A DNA stretch of 64,000 nt from Lolium rigidum (lineage: Eukaryota > Streptophyta > Magnoliopsida > Poales > Poaceae). The notes below the pieces were generated by a model. That model had not been told where the DNA came from and ran no database searches. It saw only the letters and a list, made by a program, of their open reading frames with translations. The DNA is taken from positions 94,008,292 to 94,072,291 of the forward strand of contig NC_061510.1 in the NCBI RefSeq assembly GCF_022539505.1, given 5' to 3'. Positions 55,001-64,000 of the stretch are shown here, one piece after another; the stretch's first letter is position 1; every line of letters starts with the position of its first letter. The position numbers were made by a program, and so were the translations under genes.

Positions 55001-55092
55001 CGAGTTGCAGCCTGCAATCCGAACTGAGGACGGGTTTTTGGAGTTAGCTCACCCTCGCGAGATCGCGACCCTTTGTCCCGCCCATTGTAGCA
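55001..55092 (-). rRNA. rrn16: Plastid 16S rRNA fragment, inverted copy
   Basis: The minus strand contains TGCTACAATGGGCGGGACAA, GGGTGAGCTAACTCC and CGTCCTCAGTTCGGATTGCA. It overlaps the 54776-54828 piece in rRNA sequence, including the same CAATGGGCGGG variant. Confidence 0.92.
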
Positions 55093-55315
55093 AAAAAAGA
55101 AAGAAATTGTACTCTTTTTTCCATCGCACATGGTTTCATAAAATCTGTACGATTTTCCCGATCTAAATCGAGCAGGTTTCCCTACCTATTACTTCATTTC
55201 TTCTTTATGGGCAGTAGAAAAGAAGTCGATTAAAGTAAAGTGGGTATAACTTGAATTTGTGGAGTCCAGTTAAGGTGGGATATGATTGCATCTCGGTGTC
55301 TAAGGACGCGATCTA

Positions 55316-55480
<165 letters not shown>

Positions 55481-55482
55481 GT

Positions 55483-55902
55483 CCATGTCGCCGGCGTAGT
55501 TGGAGTCCAGGAGGGACTGTTTTGTAATTTTCTTTGTGTCCTGGGCTTTTCTGTAAGATTGTGGATTTACTGGCATCTTCTTTTCCCCCGCAAAAAAAAG
55601 GACCCCTACACGTAGAAATACCAAATAGGGTGGCCAGGCTGAATTGGCAGACGGAGTAGGAAGTGGTGGCACGCCCGACCACAAAGCAGTTGTGGACTCA
55701 TTACAATTGGTTGGTTTTTGTTAGAATCAGTAAGACAGATTTTCTTTCATATAAGCATGTTTTTCCTATCTATATTTATAATAGTTAATAATTTATATTA
55801 GTAAATATAAGACGATTGTGAAAAATAAGTGTCACCACGGATGGTTTGAGGGAGCGATTAAGTATTTATTGCTCCATTTACTTAAAAACATATTTATTGC
55901 TT
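55483..55902. other. Helitron 3' interior
   Basis: AT-rich after 55730. No gene. An ATTGTGGATTTACTGG-containing non-plastid stretch follows the mosaic. Confidence 0.4.
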
Positions 55903-55931
55903 CCGGTGCAACGCACGGGCACTTTTGCTAG
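55903..55931 (+). other. Helitron 3' hairpin and CTAG terminus
   Basis: CCGGTGC-AAC-GCACGGG forms a 7-bp stem with one mismatch. CTAG follows eight bases later and the next base is T. Confidence 0.75.
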
Positions 55932-57349
55932 TAACTACTTAATATTACAAATAATTGGTAATGCCATTGCAGGTTGTCTCTTCTATGAGCCTTTGGTTCA
56001 GTTGAAACGTTCTTTCGGCTAGTTCTCTTGACTCATTAACAAAAATATTGGTCGTGACTTAACAACAAAAGGAAAGATTAGTTGTCAACTGCTAACCGAC
56101 CACCAAAATGATTAGCTTACATTGAACCTTTGTGTTGAGCGAGAAATACAAAAATGATTAGCTTGGATGCATCCAACTCCAACTATAAGAATTATGCTCC
56201 CTATGTATATAGAATTGGTGTTGACGTCCATCGCTCTCATTGAAAAGATGATTAATTTGCAATATCGCTACTCTCGGCCGGGACAAGAACTAGTTCTATA
56301 ATAAATGAAGCATATAATAAAAAACATGAGGAAGAGTACATGTCAGGCGAATGCTTTCGGGGTCCTCTGTGGATCGCTTCTAGTGATTCCTATCTCTGTC
56401 TACCTCGTAGAACTTTCTTCTAACCGAAGGCCCAGTAGACATTGATCTCTCAAACTGGTGGCACAGGAACGTTTCACCAAAAAAACTACCACGCCCATGT
56501 TTCCTCCAACAGGAAGTAGTCCTATTTTAGACAATTTTTCAATGAATTTTGAAAAGTGTATTTAGATAGTAAATTTGTAGTAAGATTTTCATAATTACAA
56601 AATTGTAACAATGCAAAAAAATATGCATATATAAAAAAAAAACGGATCGTATAGTCTAAAAAATGTTCATCAATGTTCACAAGGTTCATGATATCGAAAA
56701 ATTTTGTGTCTTGAAATTTTGTTCACGATTCATCTTATGGAAGAAAATTTTCATGCATTGGAACAAAGTGTTAACAGTTAAAATGTTCATGAATCCGCAA
56801 AATTATTCAAGATTGGAAAATATGGTTACGGATAAATGTTAATGTGTTCAAAATATAATCCTCATGAGTTCGTAAATATGTTCATAAGTTTAAAAAGTTT
56901 TCATGTATTAATAAAAAACAAAAATATAAACAAAAAATATAAACATGAAACAAAATCGAGAAGTTTTGAATATGGTGCTTCTATTACGTTACTTCGAATT
57001 AAATCCTAAATATAAAAAATGGAAAACAAAAAATAAAATAGGGAAATTATTAAATATTAAATAAAATAAGAAAAAAGAAAAATAATGAGAAAATAATAAA
57101 AAGGGAAATATAATATAATAAATAGAAACTACAAAAGAACATAAATTTTTTCACATCTTCAAAAAATTGTTCACGGGTTCGAAAAAGTTATTCACGAGAC
57201 AAAAAAGGTAAAATGTGCATGTGTTCAAAATAAAACATTCACAAGTTCCTAAAAAGAAAAAGTAAACCTATAAGAAGTTTCAAGAAATCAAAAACCAAAA
57301 CGAAAATATAAACTCAACAAAATAAAGGAAAAGGTAAAGAAGGAAATAC
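55932..57349. other. AT-rich spacer
   Basis: No gene supported. From 56600 to 57240 it repeats TGTTCA/TTCATGA-type words without a fixed period, as in old DNA-transposon-derived spacer. Confidence 0.45.
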
Positions 57350-57522
57350 TTTTGTACTTACACGCATGGGTGTGGATGTTTCCATCACGTCCGTTGTGTT
57401 TTGCGATTTGGATAAAAAGAGGAGAGAGAAATGAATATTTCCATCTACCATGGTGAGCATGAATCTCGAGGAATAAATGGATGGTGAAGGAAACACCTAC
57501 ACCCATGCGTGTAAGTACAAAA
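57350..57522. mobile_element. Fold-back MITE-like element
   Basis: Outer arms 57350-57383 and 57489-57522 are inverted repeats of 34 bases with two mismatches (TTTTGTACTTACACGCATGG and its complement). The 105-bp interior carries no gene. No clear target duplication is visible, so the class is open. Confidence 0.7.
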
Positions 57523-57689
57523 TCCACTCTCGGTAAGAAACGGGAAAATCATGAAAGAAGAGAAAGAAAAAAAGCAAAAATGAAAATAGAACGATAGAAA
57601 GAGAAAAATAAAACCAAAAAATAAAACATGAGAAAATAAAAAAGAATACCAACAAAGCCATGGAAGTTGCTAAGGGGAAGAACAAGAAT

Positions 57690-57950
57690 ACCATGGAAGT
57701 GTGAGTGCACCGCTAGTTTGCTCAATTACCCGGTTCGATTCTACATCTGCCTCCCCGAGAGGTCTCCATTGTGGTCATCTCACGTAAACTTCGCCACGAT
57801 ATTGTGTCTCATTCACGGTGGTGTCATCTCTCGGGAAGGTGTTCGTCGTGGAGGCTGCTTGATGTTGGAGGACCGCAACCCTGACCTCATCCTCAGCACC
57901 AGTGCCCGCTTCTACGACATCTTTTGCCCCAATCCACAATGAGCTCTGCT
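57690..57950 (+). pseudogene. Gene fragment with ATG-donor, related to 59806-59880
   Basis: ACCATGGAAGTGTGAGTG at 57691-57708, then TTTGCTCAATTACCCGGTTCG-type sequence and CATCTGCCTCCCCGAG, matching 59806-59880 with substitutions. An open frame beyond it (HVNFATILCLIHGGVIS, RNPDLILSTSARFYDIFC) ends at 57940-57942. No domain is recognised. Confidence 0.5.
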
Positions 57951-59449
57951 CCAACTCATGGGCATGGGTGAGGCAAAGCTCTCCCCCACTCCTCACATTT
58001 GTGTGCCACTGCAGATTGATTTGCAATAAAAATCACCAACGATTTCAATAAAAATCGCCAGTGATTACAACAAAATTTTATGTGTTTATATGGTTAAGCA
58101 ACAAACCATCTGTTATAGATTCATTTGCAACAAAATAGCAACAATTTCAAAGAAAATCAAAATCAATTACAACAAAAAAGTTGTATATTTGCATCATTTT
58201 GAATGCCCGTATGCAACATAAAAAATATAGATTAAAATATGAACTCGTAGCAAACGTCCAAAAACCATTATACTACAACAATCTCCAGAATTCTGATGAA
58301 AAAAAAAATTATACTACAACAACTCTCTAGAATCATACAATTTTGTTACATTTTCAAGAACTTATGAACATCAAAAAATCAAAGAAAACACAACTTGTAG
58401 AAAATGCCTAGAAAACATTGCAACATCCCGCATGTGCTTTCACAATGTTTCACATGTATGCCCTCAACATATCAGGTGGACGTGTACAACATTGTATATC
58501 ACTAACCACAAACCATTGTCCATGGCGTGTCCCGGACTCGCCAATGTGGCACTATCGGCCATGAACCCGGCTCATCGGAGGCCCTTCGATGCTAGATCGA
58601 ATGACTCCGTGCATGTTCTCGTTGGTAAATCGTGTACATCATTGTTGTGGACGTCACAGGGATTGAATGACATCGCAGGAGTATACATGGTGGGCTCTCT
58701 GGTAGGATAAATGTCGAATTGATCGGGACGGTCACCGACATGTCAGGACAACGGCGAGATGAATCAGCGAACACCATGTCGTGTGGTACTATGGTAGCGG
58801 TGCACACATTTAGCTAGCATGGAGAAGCCAGACTAGATTACATGCACATATATGCTAGTAGGAAACCCAGCGGCGCTGCAGCTAGCTAACTATGCGGTGA
58901 ATGTCTAGCAAGCTTGCTATGCGGTGCATGCATACCTGTTTGTTTTTTAGAGAAACGATCACGCTATAGCTTAGAGGCATATGGGCCCCCGATCACATCG
59001 GTGCTAATCTGCGCGGGCCTTGGAGAGACGAGCGTGAAGAAAGTGTTCGCGAGAGACATAACAACCGGTCATGCGCGCCATTGGTCGACCCATTAGCAGC
59101 ATTTTTCATCCTAGAAGCACTAAAAAAAAAACTATTTGGCTGAACAAAACCTGAAAGGGTCGAGCGCTAGTCTGGAAATTCCATTCCAGGCGTAGAGACA
59201 AGCGTGCGCCATCGAGATCTTCCCATACGGAGAAGCAGAAGCCCACCAGGTCACCAGTCCGCAGTACCGAAGCTGTGGGCCCTGACACGTTTGGTTTGAG
59301 ACTTTGAGGCCGTGATAGGGAGCTTCCAATACGGACCAGACTGTTCTAAAAAAAAAGAGTACGGGCCAGCCCCCACGACCCAGCCCAGAAGTTCCCTTTA
59401 TTTCGTTCAAGAAAAAGTTCGCACAACCCACACGTTTGGTTTTTTTTCT
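57951..59449. other. Spacer with AACAAAA-rich segments
   Basis: No gene supported. 58010-58430 is rich in TTGCAACAAAA/CAATAAAAATC words. 59100-59440 includes short open frames only. Confidence 0.4.
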
Positions 59450-59880
59450 TCTGCTAAATATAAAAAAACCAAACGGTGTGTTCCGTGGTGTGATCGTGCT
59501 CAGCCCACGTTCGTGGTTCGTGGAGGCTGCTCGCTGTGCTGCCGCCCATCAACGAGATCAAGCCTGGGATCGGCACGTTCCGGCGACCGTGCCAGCTTGC
59601 GACACCGTAAGCAGCACAACGGCCCGAGCTACGCGGCGTTGCCCCAGCCCCCAGTCCACGGTCCAGCCAGCCGCCGCTCATCCTCGGTTCCTCCGCCGCA
59701 CCCACAAACGTGCTGTTGCTCCGCGCGGCGCAAGACCTCCCCGCCGTGTCGGACGCCACCGCATCGCGCTCCACAGGCTTCAGTCGCGGCGAAGGGGGAG
59801 GAGACCATGGAAGCGTGAGTGTCCGCACTGCCGGGTTCTGCTCAATTACTCTGTTCGATTCCGCATCTGCCTCACCGGGT
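59450..59880 (+). pseudogene. Probable first exon of a plant gene, duplicated fragment
   Basis: GC-rich leader, then ACCATGGAAGC|GTGAGT at 59808-59822: an ATG with two codons and a splice donor. The following intron-like start (CTGCTCAATTACTCTGTTCG, CGCATCTGCCTCACCGGG) matches 57691-57760. No downstream exons of the same gene are seen in the window. Confidence 0.5.
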
Positions 59881-60330
59881 TTATTTCTTTTTTTTTTAAT
59901 TTAAAGTCCATATAGGGTTTTCTTTTGTGTAAATTTGCCTAAAATAGGGCATAAGTTTAATGAACTTAATTTAAATTTAATTTAATTGTTTTTTGTTTTT
60001 CTTGTTTTGCGCTGCGTGCGTGTGTTGGGCGCATTGCGCGACCCAAACGAACCGTTGGTCATGACCGCGTGTCCGCGTGTCCCCGCGACCACCCAAACGA
60101 CTACAACTGCACGGTCCAATGTGTCGGATTTAGGTCGCAACGTTGGAGATGACCTAAGCCAAACACTAGTCTTTGGGGCATCCTGGGCACGGAATATTTA
60201 AGATTATTTTTTTATCTTGGGAATGGGCTTTGTATTTGTTTTGTGGCTGCTTGGCTAGGGTTGTAACCTAAAACTCTCTCTTAATTCAATGAAATAGGAA
60301 AAGTTTTTGCCTCATTTAAAAAGGAAACAA
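59881..60330. other. Spacer
   Basis: AT-rich and retroposon-like tail (TCTCTCTTAATTCAATGAAA then AGG near 60270-60300). No gene. Confidence 0.4.
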
Positions 60331-60431
60331 TCTTTTTTTTTAGGGTAAAACACGCTTAGCTTTATTCCTCAGAGATGTTTACAGGAATAGGTAAAGACAT
60401 ATGAGGACTTATAAGCCACATATGGCGTCCT

Positions 60432-61088
60432 TCAGTAAGACCTAAAGCTAGCGTGTCTCGCTAGGCAATGAGCCTCTTTGTTTGATCTTCTTCCCTCATG
60501 GATGAAAGCACATGAAATATGATCTTCAACCGAAGCTTCAATCTCTTTGATGATTGTAGCGTATGGGCCTCCACTCTTGTTATTGATATCATCAATCACT
60601 CCCTTGCAATATGAAGCAATAATCACTTTGTTGCATACTAGGTCAGCAGCTAGGGCCAGAGCTTCTCTGCAGGCTAAGGCCTCTAGGACATCAGGATTAG
60701 AAATTCCAGAGAGACGGATGGCTGAAGCTCCTAAGAACTGACATGTCTCACTTTTGCATATCGCACTATATGATCCAAACTGTTGTGTCCTTGATACTGC
60801 TCGATCTACCTTGATTTTTACATGTCCCAAAGGAGGTGGAATCCACTTTACAACAGACTCGTGCGGCTGATCAACCAACCTCGCTTGTGCCTTTCTAAAA
60901 TATTTTGCTTCATCTATCTCTGAAATAAATCTCTGGACAAACAAATGAATTGAAAGAGGGCTTTGAAACTCATTTTCGTGGATGGCCTTTTTGCGTACCA
61001 CACAGCCCACATGGTTACTACAAGAGTGACAAACTGAGGATGGGATGGAGTAACGAATCCAACATTGTGAAAATCCACCTCTTGGCAT
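60432..61088 (-). pseudogene. LINE RNase H-like domain
   Basis: The 218-residue frame shows KVDRAVSRTQQFGSYSAICK (first Asp), LEALACREALALA (Glu), IIASYCKGVIDDIN and RSNKEAHCLARHASF, an RVT_3-type RNase H. The family's third Asp, expected in the IIASDCK position, is Tyr here. The family may use RNase H in place of host enzyme to clear template RNA. Confidence 0.8.
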
Positions 61089-61649
61089 CAGGTTCTATAG
61101 TCATATTCATATGTTCAAGTAGCTCCGGATCCGCTAAAGCCCAGACACACCTAGACATATGACAATCTTGCAATGAGTGTCTCCACGAATCCTCCATTCC
61201 GCACAGTTTACATTCGCTTGTCGTTGCCATTTTCCTATGGTGAAGCAAGTCCCCTGACGGTAACGAAAGTTGTGCCAATCTCCAAAGAAATATCCTCACC
61301 TTAGATGGAACTTGGACTGACCAAAGTTTTGTCCACGTTTTATGCTCTTCAGCCGAGTTACACGATGCAACATTACCATCCAACCAAGATTCTCTACGAT
61401 ACTTTGTTTGAGTGAGCATCCGATACGCCGATCTCACCGAAAACACACCTTTTTCTCATAGTTCCAAGCCCAAAAGTCATGAACCTGCCGAGTACAAATA
61501 GGGATCGAACATATTGCAGCTACATCAATTGGCAGAAAAAATTTCTCTAGCGTCCCTCTATTCCATGAAGCAGAGTTGACATCAATAAGATGAGAAACTA
61601 ACTGAGGTGGATCTGCAGAAGCATGCCATGGGCCCCTGATACGTTGCAA
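61018..61649 (-). pseudogene. LINE zf-RVT region
   Basis: Two overlapping frames give HDFWAWNYEKKVCFR, then FSVRSAYRMLTQTKYR, LWSVQVPSKVRIFLWRLAQL, CKLCGMEDSWRHSLQDCHMS and RCVWALADPELL. The WNYEK, FLWR and C-x2-C..H..C motifs define zf-RVT. A frameshift lies between 61434 and 61446. Confidence 0.85.
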
Positions 61650-63210
61650 ACGTATCTATAATTTTTAATGCTCCATGCTTGGTTTACACCAAATTATATA
61701 TGTTTTGCTCACACTTCATTGTACTTTTATACATTTTTCGGCACTAACGTATGAACAAGATGCCACAGTGTCAGTTCCTGTTTTATGCTATTTTGTATTT
61801 TAGAAAAGTTGTACAGGAAATATTCTCGGAATTGGACGAAACAAAAGCCGAAGTTAATATTTTACCGTAGCGAAAATAGAGTCCAGAGGGGAGATGGAGA
61901 AAGGCCACATGGCGGCCACACCACCCCATGGCGCGGGCCTGGGCCTGGCCGCGCCATGGCATGGACCCCTGGCCTCCACCGACCTCGCTCTTCCGCCTAT
62001 TTATTCACGATCTCGGGAAAAACCTAAACACCCGAGCCTCCATCCACGAAAAGTTCAGTCGCGGCCGCCATCGTAGACCCTAGCTCGCGAGGGTTCTGAA
62101 GCTCTTCCCGGCACCCTGCCAGAGAGAGAGATCATCACCGGAGGCCTCTACATCACCATGCCCGCCTCCGAAGTGATGTGTGAGTAGTTCATCCCTGGAC
62201 TATGGGTCCATAGCAGTAGCTAGATGGTTGTCTTCTCCAATTTGTGCCTCATGTTTAGATCTTGTGAGCTGCCTATCATGATCAAGATCATCTTTATGTA
62301 ATGCTACATGTTGTGTTTGCTGGAATCCGATGAATATTGAATACTATGTTGAGATCGATTATATACTTGTCATATGCTATTTGTGATCTTGCATGCTCTC
62401 CGTTGCTAGTAGATGCTTTGACCAAGTAAATGCTTGTAACTCCAAGAGGGAGTATTTATGCTCGATAGTGGGTCCATGCCTCTAGTTTTCTGGAAGAGTG
62501 ACAATAACTTCTAAGATTGTAGATGTGTTGCTGCTACTAGGGAGAAAACAACAATGCTTTATCTAAGGGTATTTCTATTGTTTACTTTACACACACTGCT
62601 TAATGCGATAATCTATTTCTTGCAACTTAATACTGGAAGGGGTTCGGATGATAACCGGAAGGTGAATTATTAGTCATAGACGGAGTTGGATTACGGTCTA
62701 TGTATTATGTTGTAATGCCCAAACAAATCTCATAGTAATCATCTTGTCATGTATGGTCTTTATTCTGTCAATTGCCCATCTGTAATTTGTTCACCCAACA
62801 TGTTATTTATCTTTATGGAGAGACACATCTACTGAATTGTGGACCCCGGTCCTTTCTTTTACACTGATAAAATTATCCTGTTTTGTTTACTTACTGCAAA
62901 CACTGCTCTCTTTAATTCCACTTCAAATAAACATCTCTTTCCACACTATACAATTAATCCTTTTTTCAGCAAAACCGGTGAGATTGACAACCTCACTGTA
63001 AGTTGGGGCAAAGTATGTTGGTTGTGTTGTGTGCAGGTTCCACGTTGTTGCTGACGCCGGTAGTGCGTCCTAACACAAGTCAGCTAGCAACATCTTCAGA
63101 AGTCACGTCTTTCTCCTACTGGTCGATTAAACATTGGTTTCTTACTGAGGAAAAACTTGCAACTGTGCTCATCATACCTTCCTCTTGGGGTTCCCCAACG
63201 GTGTCAAGCA
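61637..63210 (+). repeat. Solo gypsy LTR, about 1.6 kb
   Basis: Starts TGATACGTTGCAAACGTATC and ends GTGTCAAGCA. Inside are a GC-rich promoter with CGCCTATTTATTCACG near 61995, the GTGATGTGTGAGTAGTTCAT leader word and a pyrimidine-rich 3' part. It interrupts LINE coding sequence, and the two LINE halves resume on either side. No primer-binding site, gag or pol follows, so it is a solo LTR left by LTR-LTR recombination. A clean 5-bp duplication is not evident. Confidence 0.8.
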
Positions 63211-63529
63211 CCATTAGGCGCATATTATAATCTCTCGGTAGCCAATTACAACTCCAGATTTCTGTCATCTTCCCATCACCTATTCGCTTGATAAGTCGTT
63301 GCATCAAAACTTCTCTCCCTTCTAGAATAGATCTCCATATATCCGTGGGAGAATTTCCAAGTTGGGCTTCCAGAAAAGTACAGTTAGGAAAATACTTTGA
63401 CTTCAACACTTCAGAACTAAGAGATTGTGGATCAATTAAAACTCTCCATGCTTGTCTAGCTAGCAACGCAAGATTAAAGAGCTCTATGTCTCTGAAGCCA
63501 AGACCGCCCATGAATTTTGGCATTGTCAT
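63211..63529 (-). pseudogene. LINE post-RT fragment
   Basis: Minus strand: MTMPKFMGGLGFRDIELFNL, ARQAWRVLIDPQSLSSEVLK, SKYFPNCTFLEAQLG, SPTDIWRSILEGREVLMQRL and IGDGKMTEIWSCNWLP. The GGLGFRD..FN.ALLA.Q.WR block is the standard post-RT region of plant LINE ORF2. It ends at 63530, the element's truncation point. Confidence 0.88.
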
Positions 63530-64000
63530 TACCTCTCATGAAACCCAGCTTGTCATTACCTCCCAAAAAAGTAAGGAAAATGCTTCCCATCGGCTGACCG
63601 ATCACGTCGCTTGATTGGTCGCTCCGCGCCTAATCCGTCTGCCCATGCCACCCCCGCATGTATTGCAGCAACTGCAGCAGCCGGCGCCACCGGCCAGTCT
63701 TGCACGCTCATTCATGCATGCGCGCTACTGCTGCTGCATACCCACAAGGCCTAGGTGGCTGCATGCAGGCATGAGCTTGGTAGCTCGCTGCTGCCGCATG
63801 CATCCTAGTAGCTTACATCGTTTTTTTACAATACGTATTAATTATTTAATTCCATGACTACCACGCACTTTCGAATATTTTCAAAAGTGTGACTGGTTGG
63901 CATGCAGCCGACCAATCAGACAGGAGCAGGCCAATCGGACAGTAGCAGACCGATTGCAGGTGGCAGCAGGTGGCAGCTGTGGCCGACCAGCTGACAGCAC
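63530..64000. other. Right-edge spacer
   Basis: No gene supported. TGTCATTACCTC occurs at 63525 and 63552 in a short duplication, and GACCAATCAGACAGGAGCAGG, GGCCAATCGGACAGTAGCAG and GACCGATTGCAGG form a loose repeat at 63900-63960. Confidence 0.45.

Larger units (their letters stand above)
60331..63535 (-). mobile_element. Truncated LINE split by a solo LTR
   Basis: Minus-strand pieces: 63535-63211 (MTMPKFMGGLGFRDIELFNL to EIWSCNWLPRDYNMRL, the region after RT), then after the solo LTR 61636-61434 (RIRGPWHASADPPQLVSHLI), 61446-61018 (zf-RVT) and 61088-60432 (RNase H-like). The 3' end is poly(T) on the plus strand at about 60331. Reverse transcriptase and endonuclease are missing, so it is 5'-truncated. 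Frames differ between pieces. Confidence 0.87.

Noticed and set aside
61632..63215. Target duplication for the solo LTR (GCCCC versus GCACC/CCATT)
   Set aside because: No exact match at any plausible right end, so no duplication is claimed.

Overview
The window is plant nuclear DNA from a large, repeat-packed grass genome. The transposon types, the captured grass plastid DNA and the very GC-rich intronless gene fit Pooideae, probably Triticeae or a relative such as oat or ryegrass; the species cannot be fixed from sequence alone. There are no bacterial operons, CRISPR arrays or tRNA genes that I can support. Only one gene looks intact and cellular: an intronless AGC-VIII protein kinase of the WAG1/WAG2/PINOID group (20506-22071, +). 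Almost everything else is transposable elements, many nested, with boundaries that can be read directly.

Layout. 1-3010: degraded Ty1/copia element on the minus strand. 3547-5916: 5'/3'-truncated LINE, cut by a truncated Ty3/gypsy element (5917-9262, with 5' LTR, protease and reverse transcriptase). 9263-10964: AT-rich spacer. 10965-17353: gypsy element with a 5.0-kb LTR, flanked by the 5-bp duplication ACAAC, whose interior has collapsed so that gag is joined to the last 100 bp of the 3' LTR. 17359-20500: spacer holding a non-autonomous retroelement copy and, just upstream of the kinase, two small target-primed insertions. 20506-22071: kinase. 22072-28807: spacer with more copies of the same retroelement family.

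28808-40198: one CACTA (En/Spm) transposon with 13-bp terminal inverted repeats and a perfect AAC target duplication. It carries a decayed TNP2-type transposase with DUF4218/DUF4216 parts, a second transposon protein and a Ulp1-like cysteine protease gene, with captured-looking gene pieces, a long purine tract and an 80-bp perfect palindrome between them.

40711-55931: a region with Helitron ends on both sides (TC at the left, hairpin plus CTAG at the right, A/T flanks). Inside lies a young copia element (41046-53020, identical 149-bp LTRs, GGGAT duplication), and inside that element's 3' LTR lies a nearly complete 6.8-kb LINE (46163-52996, 14-bp duplication). The Helitron's own right part holds gene-like fragments and a scrambled mosaic of plastid DNA (ndhB, atpE, 16S rRNA twice, rpl2, rbcL twice). 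This Helitron-borne plastid mosaic is the most unusual feature of the window.

55932-64000: spacer with a fold-back MITE, a duplicated first-exon fragment, and a truncated LINE (60331-63535, -) split by a solo gypsy LTR (61637-63210).

The elements do not form a pathway. They record layered insertions, and the kinase is an island between them.
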